A stretch of 64,000 nucleotides of DNA from Spirodela intermedia (GCA_902729315.2 LR746265.1:7694892-7758891); one strand, 5' to 3'; positions 12,761 through 26,121 are shown, numbered from the stretch's first letter. Numbers and translations are program-made. The notes: generated from the sequence alone by a model not told the origin.

Positions 12761-12839
12761 CTGGTCCAGATGCCGTTTATTATATTCCCACCTATTTTCT
12801 AGCCCTCTCTCTCTCTATCTCCTCCTCCTCTTTGTGAGT

Positions 12840-12950
12840 GTGTTTCGAGGAATACAAATTAAAATTTCAAAGACAAAATTCACAAGTGAATTAGAATTTT
12901 TTAACTCTTAGGGAAGTATGGTCTTCCAATTAGAAAAAAATCAAATGTTT
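12840..12950 (+). mobile_element. Copia reverse-transcriptase fragment, short
   Basis: A shorter version of the 7.44-kb fragment: 'aggaatacaaattaaaa' followed by 'aactctta(a/g)(g/a)gaagtatggtctt'. It lies head-to-head with the promoter of family copy 2, as at the other copies, and is too degraded to code. Confidence 0.55.
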
Positions 12951-14653
12951 TTCCCTAAATGGGTGACAAATGTCCTCAATTTTCCTTGTGAATTATAATT
13001 ATAATTTCCTTCTATTCTTGTGAAGTTATAATTTTAATTTTCCTCAACTTATTTAGTAGATTTATCTGACAGAGATTGATAAATCTTGAAATCATAAGCG
13101 ACCATTCCACAAGGATCTGAGTAAGTCAAAGGGAATGACAAGACAAGGCTTCAACAATATTTTCCCAAGAATCAATCAAATTGTGTTTTTAATAGAGACA
13201 AAAATGAAGAGAATAATTCTACAACTGTTTTGCTTGAGAGTTGCTGACAGGTAGATTTTGACTTTTTTTGAAGTTCCATTTCTGTTCTAAAATTAAAATA
13301 TTTCAAGTCCATCCATAGCTGGTCAATGATTAAATGTTTCACTATCTATCATCACATACTGGGTTTTGTAAAGATGCCTCTATCTCTCTCTCTCTCAATA
13401 TATATATATATATTTCTCACTCTATCTCTCTTTGTTTCCCTTTCTATCTCTAAAATTAAGAGTAATCACTTTGAAGTTGAGATGAATTTCCTTGGGGAGG
13501 CCCCCAAAGCCTCTTACTCAAAGCCTTGGTCATTATTTAACCCATGTGGAAACAACCTATGGCTATGTCAATTGTATTTCTATACATGGATAAGAGATAG
13601 AGAGAGAGAGAGAGAGAGAGATAGAGAGATGAGGTTAGCTCTCTTTACTCTTTCATTGGCCTATGAGGTTCATTAGATGTTTCTGCAAATCTTTTTGTCC
13701 TAGTACACATACTTATGCCATGGTCCAAAGAATGCACAAGAAGCTTCCATGATCCAGGTATCATATCATATCACCTGAGGAAGCATTACATAGGCCCTAT
13801 TGAGCCCCCATCTAGTGTATAGTTTTCATTGCATTAGCTAGAAGACATGAACAATTTCATGAATGGCCAATCTTCCTGACTAGCTCCACACTTGGGTAAA
13901 GCCTTCTGCTAATGTTGAAATACAATAATATTGATCTTCATTGTTCATTGCCATAAGTGGTGTACGGTCATATAGGGTGTGCTTGAATGTATATATATAT
14001 ATATATAGATATATTTGTATGGTTAAGGACATTGATTTGTTATCATTTTTCTTAGTTTGTCATGTATAGTTGTTTTTCTTAAAATGATTTTTGCCATTTT
14101 CTTTATTTTATTCTTTTTCTCTATTCTTGTGGAGAAAAAGATGGAGTCATTTTTAAAAGAATAGTTATAATTATCAGAAAAATATTAGACGGTTTGACTC
14201 ACTTCTTAATAAGTGGGTCAACTCATTCGTACTTGGTCATTTGTCACTCCAAGTGAGCTGATTCACTTCTAGCATGAGAATGAAGAAAGTATCTTTGATG
14301 TTATGAAACTATAACATATTCCTTTCTAATATTTTTCACCATGTAGAAGATAGAAATCACGAGTTGACTTCCTATATATAGAAAGATAATCTAGATAGTT
14401 ACCAAATTTTCCAATATTCAAACAACATTATATCACTATTTTCGTAAAATAGTAAATATTCTCTCTCTCTCTCTCTCTCTCTCTTTAAGCTGGTGGATGC
14501 AAAGACTAAAAATATCAAATCAAAACAAAGATAATCTGGATAGTAAGAACCCAATACAACCAATATCCGACCAAAAATCCTATCATCATAAGTCTGGCAG
14601 TAAGAATAAACCAAGAGAAAGCCCTCCGTGGGCAAGCAAAAAATACCAACAAT
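12950..14653. other. Spacer with simple repeats, no gene recognised
   Basis: Contains short microsatellites: CT with TA at 13383-13411, GA at about 13596-13620, TA at about 13990-14008, and CT at 14460-14484 just downstream of the RPL8 stop. No coding region was recognised. The part next to 14.65 kb presumably includes the RPL8 3' UTR. Confidence 0.5.
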
Positions 14654-17051
<2,398 letters not shown>

Positions 17052-17290
17052 CGCTCCTGAAGGTCGAGTCCAGCCGCGAGGCTAGGGTTTTGGAGACGCT
17101 CCTGCCGCCGCTCAGAGGAGGTGGAACGAGGAGGAGGCCTTTAATGGCACCTGCCGATGGACTTTCTTCACCAGTAGCGTCCACGAAAATTACGATTTCA
17201 CCACGTCCGGTTCACTAACCCGGAGGGCGGGCTCAGAGCATGCTGGCCCATTAACAGTTTCCTCTTAATGGGTCCAGTAATGCTGACGTG
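17052..17290 (-). promoter_or_regulatory. RPL8 promoter / 5' UTR with telo-box and site II element
   Basis: On the minus (sense) strand AAACCCTAG lies at about 17091-17082, some 35 bp before the start codon, and TGGGCC lies at about 17250-17245. The pairing of telo-box (AAACCCTA) with site II (TGGGCC/T) is well described in promoters of plant ribosomal-protein and other proliferation-linked genes. No clear TATA box is seen, which is also common for this class. Confidence 0.7.
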
Positions 17291-17547
17291 TATTTCCCCA
17301 CAAGATATATATGAGAATACTGATTTCCTAGGGGTCAAGGAATAATATATGGTTGGGGCCCACATGAGGGCACATCAATCCTCTCGCGTAGTAGGTACGT
17401 TTGGAGATTCCACGAGCCTACCAAATTGTCAACGCAGTGGATTAAGTTCACGAAATTACGATTTTACCACTTCCCGGACTGTGATCCGGCGGACCAGCTC
17501 AGGAGCTCAGGGCATGCCGGCTCATAAAGCATCCTCTTAATGGGTCT
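17183..17547. repeat. Pair of ~100-bp direct repeats in the RPL8 upstream region
   Basis: 17183-17281 and 17449-17547 share 'cacgaaa(a)ttacgatttcacca', 'cggactgtgatccggcgg'-like, 'gctcag(a/g)gcatgc(t/c)ggc' and 'cctcttaatgggtc' in the same order. The first copy carries the site II element and the second has it mutated ('ggctcat'). This looks like a local duplication of RPL8 promoter sequence in the space shared with the divergent gene at 18.03 kb. Confidence 0.65.
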
Positions 17548-17883
17548 CCTCATTTTTCAAAATTCGAAGAAATTGACCAAACAAGTAGCGACCCATTTGT
17601 CCGGTGGGCCCATACAAAAGACGTCCACTCTAACCAACCCAGAGCGTTGTTTGCCCACTCCCTGGGGCCCACTAGGCGTCGTCAATGCGCCAGATGTAGA
17701 CCTCGGAGTGGGCGTCGCTCCCACCTTCCTAGACCCCACGGGAGAAGCGATCGGTCAGGCCCACCCCCATGCCTATCCTTTACCTCCAGACCGGGTATCT
17801 AATTTACCAAAATACCCTTAAAGGTTATTTAATAGGTCCAGAGAAACCAGAGGCCGCCGCGGATCAGCTCTCCGGGTAGTAGT

Positions 17884-17894
17884 CGGCGGCAGCA

Positions 17895-17928
<34 letters not shown>

Positions 17929-17930
17929 AA
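17884..17930. repeat. (CGG)n trinucleotide repeat, about 12 units
   Basis: An almost uninterrupted CGG/GGC run lies about 100 bp before the start codon of the gene at 18027. It is probably in that gene's 5' UTR or core promoter. It produces poly-Ala frames on the opposite strand, which I regard as spurious. Confidence 0.85.
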
Positions 17931-18026
17931 GCGTGGAATAAACTCTCAAACTCTCCGCCGTGGAGAGAGAACGGGAGAGATAGAGAGATAGAGAGAGGAG
18001 TAAGAAAGAGGAGAGAGAGGGGGGAG

Positions 18027-18314
18027 ATGGGGAATGTGGAGTTGAGCACGAATGGGGCGGCGCTGGGGAGGAAGCAGGCGGCGGCGGCGGTGAGAAAGCT
18101 TCCCCGAGGAGGGGGAGCGAGTGGGGCGGCGGGGCGGCGGTGGCGGCCGTCGCTGAGCGCGATCGCAGAGGAGGGGGTCTTCGGGGAGGGAGAGGGGGGC
18201 CAGGGAAGCAGGGCTCGATCGGGGCCTTCGGTGGTGAAGCTGAAGACGCCCCGGGGAGCAGCCTACTTCGCCGTGGCTGTGGCCAAATCTCGCCTCTGGA
18301 CCGGGAGGTAACAC

Positions 18315-18360
<46 letters not shown>

Positions 18361-18900
18361 CCCTCTGACTCTCTCTCTCTCCCACTGATCATCTCTCTCC
18401 CCTCTCTCTCTCTCTCTCCCTCCTCTCTCTCTCTTTTTGTCCCCCCGTCTCGTCTCTCTGTCTCTCTGGCTCTCTGGCTCTCTGGCTCTCTCTCCCTCTC
18501 TCTCCGTCTCCCTCTCCCTCTCTCTCTCTCTTTGTCCCCTGTATCGTCTCTCTGTCTCTCTGGCTCTCTCTCCCTCTCCCTCCCTCTCCGTCCCTCTCTC
18601 TCTCTCGCTCTCCCTCTTTCTGACTCTCCATCTCCCTCCCTCTCTCTCTGTCCCTCCATCTCCCCTCCCAGTCTCTCTGGCTTTCTCTCTCTCCCTCCCT
18701 CCTCTCCCTCTGCCCCCATCCCTCCCTCCCTCCGCCTCGCCCTTCCTCTCTTCCTCTTCCTCATTCTCTCTCTCTGTCCGTCTGTCTATCTGTCTCTCTC
18801 TCTCTCTCTCTGTCTCTAAACCGAAATCTGATCTGATGGCAGGGATTTCCACAGTCAGGCCCTGACGCTGAGTTTCACCCCGTCGCCCTTCATCTTCTGA
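18027..18900 (+). CDS. Diverged member of the small two-exon gene family
   Basis: Exon 1 is 18027-18307 (281 bp). A phase-2 intron runs 18308-18842 (GTAACA...GGCAG) and is almost entirely CT-repeat. Exon 2 is 18843-18900, 58 bp including TGA, the same length and phase as in the 12-, 21-, 42- and 44-kb copies. The product is 112 residues: MGNVEL start, an Ala/Arg/Gly-rich segment, a Trp-Arg-Pro-Ser-Leu-Ser-Ala-Ile-Ala-Glu-Glu core at residue 39, then LKTPRGAAYFAVAVA. The exon-2 tail reads RDFHSQ...LSFTPSPFIF. The Phe-x-Pro-x-Pro-Phe-x-Phe ending parallels the ESAFPTSVPWTMTF ending of the close copies. Position 2 is Gly (MGN), a possible N-myristoylation signal. Function is unknown. It is transcribed divergently from RPL8, about 1 kb away. 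Confidence 0.7.
18314..18825. repeat. (CT)n-rich array filling the intron of the 18.03-kb gene
   Basis: Over 500 bp of CT repeats with CTCTGG, CTCCCT and CTGTCTCT variants. Long Ser/Leu frames on the plus strand and Arg/Glu frames on the minus strand (up to 344 codons) are composition artefacts. The polypyrimidine run continues to the exon-2 acceptor and may serve as an extended pyrimidine tract. Confidence 0.9.
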
Positions 18901-19558
18901 GCTGCCGCCTCCGACGAGGACTGATCCGAGTCCTTCTTTTCTCTTCTTCTTCTTCTCCTTCTCTCCTCTTTCTTGTACAGCGTATGTTCACAAGGCCTAT
19001 CAGTGGAAGATAGACAGGATCAGTTTGGCAGTGCAGAGTCTAATACACCGGGCCGCCCCGGGCCGGGCTTATCATTTGAACCTTGTTTGAATAAAACTCT
19101 ATAATCGGGCTACTTATCATAGAGTTAGAAAGAGAGAAAAATGTGCCCACGCGGGTGTCCAGGCGGGCCCGGAACTTTAATCGAGCATCTTTTCCTTTTC
19201 TCTAACTATATTCATAGATTTACTGATATATGTATTCTGAGTATATTTTTCTTGACAATATGGTACTAGTGTAAATGTAACATTTTACTTTTATCATTAC
19301 CAATTAAATAATCATATTATTTTATAATAAAAGGCCACCTTGTTTAAAAAATAAAAAATAAAAAACTGCTCTTCAATAGTTACAAGAGCTGAAGTCAGGG
19401 ACTAAACAATTCTACGATTAAATGTTCCAAGGAATATAGTTTCATTTTTATATTTATAAACTGAGACATTCTTATTGGGCCTTGCACAAGTGGGCCCTTG
19501 GATAACAACATAGAGTGAAATGGGGTTGGCGACTGTTGCCGATACCGCGGGGGGGGGT
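18901..19558. other. Spacer downstream of the 18.03-kb gene
   Basis: Contains the probable 3' UTR of the gene at 18.03 kb ('tctcttcttcttcttctcc' and beyond) and AT-rich sequence. No further gene was recognised. Confidence 0.5.
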
Positions 19559-20034
<476 letters not shown>

Positions 20035-20164
20035 ATTACTCATGGATCTCCACAGAGGTAGGAAAGTAGGAGACGGAGGATCTTTCTGAGCCGTGAAGGG
20101 ATCACTCAGGCGTGCAAAGACTTCCGTCTCCACCCAATTTAGGACAGTTCGGAGACTCTATAGC

Positions 20165-20536
20165 AACTCTTATTGGGCCACACGGATAAGGAAACGTGGT
20201 CCACTTAGACACCTGTGTACCGTATCAGAGAGGTCATGGATCTCGTTATTGGGCCGAGTAGAAGACGAGAAGCCGGAACGGAGGCTCACTAAAGCCATTC
20301 TCAACTTCCAGGACGTGTATTTTGGGCGGCCAATTTTGACGCCCAGGCCCAATAAATAAATACCTAACATACTCTTATACACTGGTTTATCAGAAAAGGG
20401 TAATGTTGGTTTTTTAGCGTATGAGCAACTACGCCTGGACGAGCCTATAAATCTCAGACTCAACCCTCCGCCGGCGATTCCTGGCAGAGAAACCAAAAAC
20501 CCAGCGAGATAGAGAGAGAGAGAGAGGTGTTTGAAG
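20165..20536 (+). promoter_or_regulatory. Promoter of the 20.54-kb gene: TATA box and three site II motifs
   Basis: TATAAAT lies at 20446-20452, about 85 bp before the ATG, followed by a GA-rich 5' UTR (GAGAGAGA at about 20512-20525). TGGGCC elements occur at 20174-20179, 20250-20255 and (reverse) 20346-20351. Clustered site II elements are typical of genes expressed in dividing cells, so the regulatory reading is inferred. Confidence 0.6.
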
Positions 20537-20957
20537 ATGGGGTTCCTGAGATTCATCCGCTGCGGCTGGAAGAGCGGAGAAGAGAAGAGAACCGTAGAAG
20601 AAGGGGGAGGAGGCAAGGAAGCGGCGACGGCGGCGGAGGAGGAGGCGGAAGATATGCGGCGTCTAAAGGCGCTACTCCGATGGCGGCCGTCGCTCGCCAC
20701 CGTCGAGGAGGATGACGACGAGGGGGCCTGCGGAGGTGACATTGCGGCGGCGAAGGTGAATCATGGGATTGTCCACTGCATTTCTCTCTGCTTTCGGAGG
20801 TATCCCTATCTCTCTCTCTCGCAGTGTCTATCTATATCTTTGTCCCTCTCTTACTCTCTCTCTCTCTCTCTCAATCGTTCGCAGGGACATTGATGTCCAT
20901 CTCCATCCAGGATCTGATTCGGCTGGAGTGTATAGGGAGGTCGCGGGGCCGGTATGA
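20537..20957 (+). CDS. Second diverged member of the small two-exon gene family
   Basis: Exon 1 is 20537-20799 (263 bp), then an 85-bp phase-2 intron (20800-20884, GTATCC...TCGCAG, mostly CT), then exon 2 to TGA at 20957 (73 bp). The product is 111 residues. It starts MGFLRFIRCGWK, has an acidic Ala/Glu segment, a Leu-Arg-Trp-Arg-Pro-Ser-Leu-Ala-Thr-Val-Glu-Glu-Asp core around residue 49, and ends exon 1 with CFRR. Intron phase, exon-1 architecture and the W-R-P-S-L core place it with the 18.03-kb gene. Exon 2 differs: it begins RDIDVH but lacks the Phe/Pro ending, so either the tail has diverged or the true acceptor lies elsewhere. An ATG 6 bp upstream (20531) is in frame; I chose 20537 because MGFL matches the family start pattern. 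Function is unknown. Confidence 0.55.
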
Positions 20958-21119
20958 TTATAAGCCCTGCATGGTAAGTTTCCAGAGTCTACGGTTGCTT
21001 CTATCCAGCCCGAGAACAGCACATTATTTGCCATTTTTAAATGCATTATATGTGAATAATTACTCTTGTTTGATTTTATAATACTAATAAAAAAGTGTCT
21101 CACAGATTAGGTCGGTTGA

Positions 21120-21458
21120 AGAGAGAGAGAGAGAGAGAGGAATGCCAGAGATGGTCAAACATGATGGGAGATAAATGGGGGCCACGTGGACTGACTGAGT
21201 CATTTCACACTGTTACAATTTTCTAATTTACGTAATTACATTTTTGATCCATTTAAAAAAGAAGAAAAGTTTGTTATATTTTATTTGAATTCTTCCCGCG
21301 GTTTCCGGGCGTTGTAAAGATGAAATTCCATTTATGTCCTCCATTTATTGTTATTATTGAGGGCAATCTGGGAAATTATGGAAGCTCTCTTCTCGGTCTG
21401 GCGGGAGCCTATAAACACAGCCCGGGTGATGGCTAGTCCTTGATCGACTCATAGCGGT

Positions 21459-21493
<35 letters not shown>

Positions 21494-21495
21494 AT
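21120..21495 (+). promoter_or_regulatory. Conserved family promoter, copy 3
   Basis: In order: GA tract (21121-21139), a CACGTG G-box core (21183-21188), TGAGTCA (21196-21202), a TTCTTCCCGCGGTTTCC block (near 21290-21306), a GGGCAATCTGGGAAATT block (21361-21377), a TATAAA box (21410-21415) and a second GA tract just before the ATG. The layout matches copies at 12.5, 28.2 and 42.3 kb. G-box and TGAGTCA cores are known bZIP-type sites. Use here is inferred. Confidence 0.65.
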
Positions 21496-21773
21496 ATGGA
21501 GGGGATGCAGTTTCTGGGATTGGTGAGTTACTGCGGCGAGGTGAGGCGCCGGGGACAGTACGCGGCGCTAGCGAGGGAGAAGGTGATTATCTCTTTTCTC
21601 TGTCTACTTCCCTGCTCTCTCTCTCTCTCTCTCTCGCTCTCGATATGAGGAGGGATCGTAATTGCCGTGGATCTCGAGGAAGATCTCTTATCCTTCTTCT
21701 CCTCAATGAACACAGGGATATCTGCTGTGAATCAGCCTTCCCGACTTCCGTTCCATGGACCATGACATTCTAA
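21496..21773 (+). pseudogene. Small-gene-family copy 3, internal deletion in exon 1
   Basis: It starts MEGMQFLGLVSYCGEV and runs 29 codons, then continues directly into the intron donor region (GAAG|GTGATT at 21582/21583). Compared with copy B about 245 bp of exon 1 is missing, including the W-R-P-x-L core. That is not a multiple of three. The 58-bp exon 2 (21716-21773) is intact and would read RDICCESAFPTSVPWTMTF in the normal phase, but splicing from the shortened exon reaches it in the wrong frame and stops early. Promoter, 5' UTR and 3' UTR are well preserved, so it may still be transcribed. Unspliced reading from the same ATG would give a peptide of about 50 residues ending in CT-encoded Ser/Leu. 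Most likely non-functional. Confidence 0.75.
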
Positions 21774-22700
21774 GGAGTACATCAAACGGAAGGCGAAGCA
21801 GTAGCAGAAGAGCTGTCGAACGCGGAGGAGTCCTGATACGACCTCGTTCATTCCTCTTCTCTCCTTTTCCATTCTTCTTTCTCCCCTTATTTCCACACAA
21901 AACCATGCGGCCTGCTGTGTAGATCGTAGCAAAATCAGGCCGCTGCTCAGGCAGATATAGTTTATGTCGTCTTCAACATTGCTCTAAGCATTTTGGTTAA
22001 GATTTGACGCTCATCGACATGGTATGCCAAACTATTGCGGTATCTTCGATCTGGTGAAGTATTCATTTGACAATCGGTCTGCTTTTTCTTAGGAACTAAT
22101 GAGACAACAAAAATAATATGATGATTTCACATTCAATATATTACTAATTAACCTCAAATAAATCGTGAGTGCCACATGGACATGATATGATGATACTAGG
22201 AAGAATAATAAATATCTGAGTGACCTATAACACATTAATATTTTGACTATTATTTTTCAATATTTCAAGTTTTGTGAGAAATATTTAATATAATTTTCAT
22301 GCAATGCATAAATTTGATATCAAGAATGATCTAAATGAATAATTTAATATTATTCATCTACTATACCAAGAAAGCTTTCATACTCATATTTTATCTTTAA
22401 TATATTCTCATAAATATTTATAGCCCAATAATTACCTTTTATTTATGTAGTTTATCCAAATACTAATCATGCTGAAAATCATACATAAAGTAATGAAATT
22501 AGTAAAAAAAGTAAAAAAGCTTAGGTTGATATATTATGTTAATCCAATTGCGTATCTTTTTATATTTAAAGTCATTATATTGGATTATTCCAGAATTTAA
22601 TTGACATAAAGTAATGATTATGTTTAAAATAAGTTTATTCATAATTTTTTATAAATATGAATAATTTAAATTCAACCTATTGATCTTACATGCAGTCTTC
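21774..22700 (+). repeat. Family 3' UTR and type II 3' flank, copy 3
   Basis: 21774-22070 matches the 3' UTR module of the other copies: 'gcagtagcagaagagctgtc', 'ccccttatttccac', 'accatgcggcctgctgt', 'gttaagat(t/c)tgacg'. 22070-22700 is the direct counterpart of the inverted block at 11.09-11.70 kb. A more diverged version may exist at 40.43-41.05 kb. Confidence 0.7.
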
Positions 22701-22726
22701 ATCATCAAAATATTATTCTTCTAAAA

Positions 22727-23140
22727 TTAAAGAAAGTGGGTGTAATAGACAGTGATAAGTAGATATTGAACTTGAACCATTGACGAGACATTAAAAATAT
22801 ACCTTTTTCGATGCCCATGAAATTTTCTATTACTATCATTATGATTTTCTATCGTGCAGGCTATAGTGTTCTCTAATCTAGCTGACATCAAATATAACAA
22901 AGATGCTACTATTCCTCCATATTTTAGAATCCATTGATATTCTATTACTTTCAAGATTATTTTTTATCTTACAATCTATGCATATTTTTGTTTTCTTCTA
23001 CTTGAAATATCATACTTCTTTAAGAGTTAACAAATTATAATTCACTAATGAATATCGTATCTTTAATTAAGTTTTATTCCTAGAAACTATCTAAATTCAC
23101 TCATCATATTCATCTCAAATTTATTTACATGATTTCTGAA
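22727..23140 (-). mobile_element. Copia reverse-transcriptase fragment
   Basis: On the minus strand one frame (22954-22727) contains VIEYQWI...GIVASLLYLMSARL, matching the Copia pattern Y+..IGSLLYL.ASRPDI at the end of the reverse-transcriptase domain. Upstream of it, with stops, is the 'FLGI' and 'LLKKYD' region. It corresponds to the fragments at 7.44 and 41.72 kb and ends next to a GA tract and a family promoter remnant. Confidence 0.75.
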
Positions 23141-23159
23141 AGTTGTTTTCATCATAAGA

Positions 23160-23248
23160 TCAATATGCCATTGTCAAATCGAAAGCCCAAAATAGCAATA
23201 GAGAGAGAGAAAGCTAGAAAGGAATGTCAAAGTTGGTCAAATAGTTGC
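23160..23248 (+). promoter_or_regulatory. Remnant of a family promoter cut off by Copia sequence
   Basis: 'aaagcccaaaatagcaatag' plus a GA tract and 'aggaatgtcaaagttggtca' match the beginning of the family promoter of copies 3 and A ('acccaaaatagagagag', 'ggaatgccagagatggtca'). The similarity stops at about 23248, where Copia-derived sequence begins. The rest of the corresponding gene copy resumes only at about 25.65 kb. Confidence 0.5.
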
Positions 23249-23249
23249 C

Positions 23250-25650
23250 TTCAAATGTCACCTCCTCTATTCATTTTGTTCTGGAGTTTTTTTGATTGTG
23301 AGATGCCTTTTAATGTCATGTTTATTATAAAAATAACTCAAATTTTGATGATATAAAATTTCCCCCTCTATCTATTTGAAGAGTTTTTATCACATGTCCA
23401 TTTAATTTTTCAGCAAAGGCTTTGAAATTAATAAAATTTTCAAATACTTTATATTTTTGAGAAGAAAATATATCCAACTCATGTGTGTAAAGTCATTAAT
23501 AGTCAATAAAAAATGTTGACCATTGTTCAAGGATGGTGTTCTTGTCGGACCACAAATATTAGAATATAATAATTCAAGAGAAAGTCTTATTCTATAAGAT
23601 TTTCTTATTTAAAAAGATAATCAATGTTATTTGTCATAGATACATCCTTCACACACTTTATTATTTACTAAAATAGATGATAAAATTCAGAAACCACATG
23701 CTTGTAATGTAGTAACTTCACTACATTAAAGTGAAAATGATCATATTGTAAATACCAAAATGAAGATAGATTATTCTCCTTATTAATCATACCAAAATTT
23801 AATTTCTGAAATATAAAGAGGAAACATTTTTTTTCAATTTTAGGAATCACCATAGAGCATTGTCAATTTTCTGATACTTGATAACATAGTTTCATCTTCA
23901 TAATGAACAATATAATGAACGTTCTAATAATTGACCCACAATAATTAAATTGTGTGCTAATTTTAGAACAAAACATCATGAATCAAGGAATTTACACCTG
24001 ATTTTATATGAGCTGAAGTAATACTACTGTCTTCAATTTCCATATTATTTTCATCACCAATCGTAACATCATGTACCATAGATGTATCCATATTTTGAAA
24101 TAAATATCTCTCCTGTCATATGATTGCTACAATCACCATTAACAAATCAAATATTTGATTTACTTGTATTGAAGATGCAAAAGTAAGGAAAAAATTATTT
24201 AGATAATTTTTCTCAACAATATTTATTTTTTCTATTTTCTTATCATAATATTTTGCTTCAATATGTCCATACTTCTTGTAAAAATTACACATTTGATTAG
24301 AACTCCATGTTCTAACATTTTTTTATTTTTTACTTTTTCCCAACAATATGCTTCAATATATTCATATTTCTTATAAAATTGATATTACATCATTCTATAA
24401 TTTGGCTTGTGATTTTGATTATTTCTATTATCATGCCTTTGCTATCCATAATTAGATCTACCATTTCCTCTTCGACAACCTTGATTGTGATAATTTCCTT
24501 GACTTCCATTTTTATTATTATGTCATTGGTATTATGTGCTTTCACTATTTTTCTTCCTTTTTGAAGTTTCAATTTTGACTTGAAATGGTTATTTGAGAGA
24601 TTTTTCTATAAGTTTTTTTTCTTCATGTGTCAATAAATATCCCATCAATTTATTTTCAGTATAAATAGATAAATCTTTAAAGTCTTCTATGATATCAACA
24701 ACATGATCAAATTTAGTATGAAGACTTCTCAACACTTTTTCAATTTTCCTATCTGAAATATCTTCACCAAAAAATGTCATTTGATTTTAATATCTGAGAT
24801 TTGAGAAAAAAAAATCATGAATAGATTCATCATATTTCATATTTATAATTTCAAATTCTCTATGAAATGTTTGAAGGTTGATGACCATGACTTTATTGTC
24901 TCCATAAAATCCATCTCTCCAATTTTTCATGCTTCTCAAGAACTTGTGGTATTAGTAATAAGTGGAAAAATAATTTATGTAATGAATTGTTGTAAATAAA
25001 TAATGCATTATTGTCTTATTTTAGAATTCCTTTTCTATCTTTTCCAGAACTCTCTCCTTACATATTTTCATTCTTAACTAAATTCCATAAATCTTGTGAA
25101 AGAAAAATTTCTTCATCTCAATACTCTAAAAATCATATTTCTTTGTGTTGAAAAATAAAGCAAAAGGTTGAGATAGCTCGAGGCAGTTACCATTCGCCAT
25201 TCTCTAGGTCAATGTCATTACCTTTTCACAAATATAACTTTCACGTTCTTTATTATAATAAGGAATCTGAAAAAATATTCAAAAATCTTCATCAACTTTG
25301 TTTAATCTCCTTTGATATTGTTGTAGTCTCCACAGAAGAAGAAAACACCCAATAGATGAACTTGGCACTCTGGTAGGAAAAATGATGATGACTTTCTAAG
25401 ATAATATATGAATTTTAGGAGAGAATGAAAGAAGTAGAGGAATTTCTCACAAAAAAAATTAGAATATTGGTTCATCATAAATACACTGCAAAGAGAGATA
25501 AATAGAGTACTTATACCATAGATAAATGCCATAAGTGGGCTGCTCCCCTTTGACCCACTAAAAACAAAAATAAGCCATAACCTTTTGGCCCAATATAGGC
25601 ATAAAATAAGAAGCTTGATAATGAAAAAAACTAATAAATGCATCTCAAGT
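23250..25650 (-). mobile_element. Degraded Copia retrotransposon (gag and integrase remnants)
   Basis: On the minus strand 24780-24589 encodes a gag segment, DRKIEKVLRSLHTKFDHVVD followed by IIEDFKDLS and a MGYLLTHEEK phrase, the classic Copia gag (UBN2) pattern. About 24295-24240 resembles a decayed zinc knuckle (CNFYKKYGHIEAKY). 23560-23390 resembles the integrase phrase FIDDYSR.TWVYFLK.KSEVF. Frames are broken throughout. I could not find paired LTRs. Part of 25.25-25.65 kb may be the element's 5' end. Confidence 0.7.
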
Positions 25651-25654
25651 TTTT

Positions 25655-26121
25655 GCATTTACTACCAATAGAGAGGTCAGATATGGTGTGTGGTGCTGGT
25701 GAGGGAGGAGGAGATAGTCGCCATCGACAAGCATCGTAGTAGCAGGAGCAGTGGTGCGAGTGTGAGGAAATTGCAGTGGTCATGCAGGGTGGAGCCACAT
25801 TGACGACCACTTCTCGATCCAATACCAAAGGATGGGATCTTCCCTAGGGGAGAAGAGGTGGTGCATCTTTCTGCCATCATGAACAGGAAGAAGCTTGGGA
25901 GATTTGTCTCTTTTGCGGCTGCAATGGTGGGGGTGCAGTCTTGGATCAAAAGATGATCATCTCCTCTCTCTCTTTCTCTCTCTCGTTGTCGATATGAGGA
26001 GATATCATGCTTTCCATGGATCTCGAGGATGATCTATTATCCTTCTTTTTCACAACAGACACATGGATATCAACAGTGAATTAGCCTTCCAAACTTCCTT
26101 TCATGGACCATAATATTCTAA
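25655..26121 (+). pseudogene. Small-gene-family copy 4, 5'-truncated and heavily mutated
   Basis: Sequence resumes within exon 1 ('gtgctggtgagggaggagga', 'gcatcgtagtagcaggagca') and aligns along exon 1, intron and exon 2 with copy B. The first ~18 codons and the promoter are absent, replaced by Copia sequence. Both splice sites are changed: the donor GT is AT ('aaaagatgatca') and the acceptor reads ACATGG instead of ACAGGG. Many differences are C-to-T or G-to-A. The open frames on the opposite strand (25631-25949) are antisense shadows. The 3' UTR module follows to about 26.34 kb. Confidence 0.75.

Noticed and set aside
17818-18852. 344-codon minus-strand open frame across the CT array
   Set aside because: Product is Arg/Glu dipeptide repeats then poly-Pro/Ser. 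It exists only because GA/CT and CGG repeats lack stops, and it lies antisense to the 18.03-kb gene.
24379-24564. Ile/Ser-rich plus-strand frame
   Set aside because: Antisense to the Copia gag remnant in AT-rich sequence.
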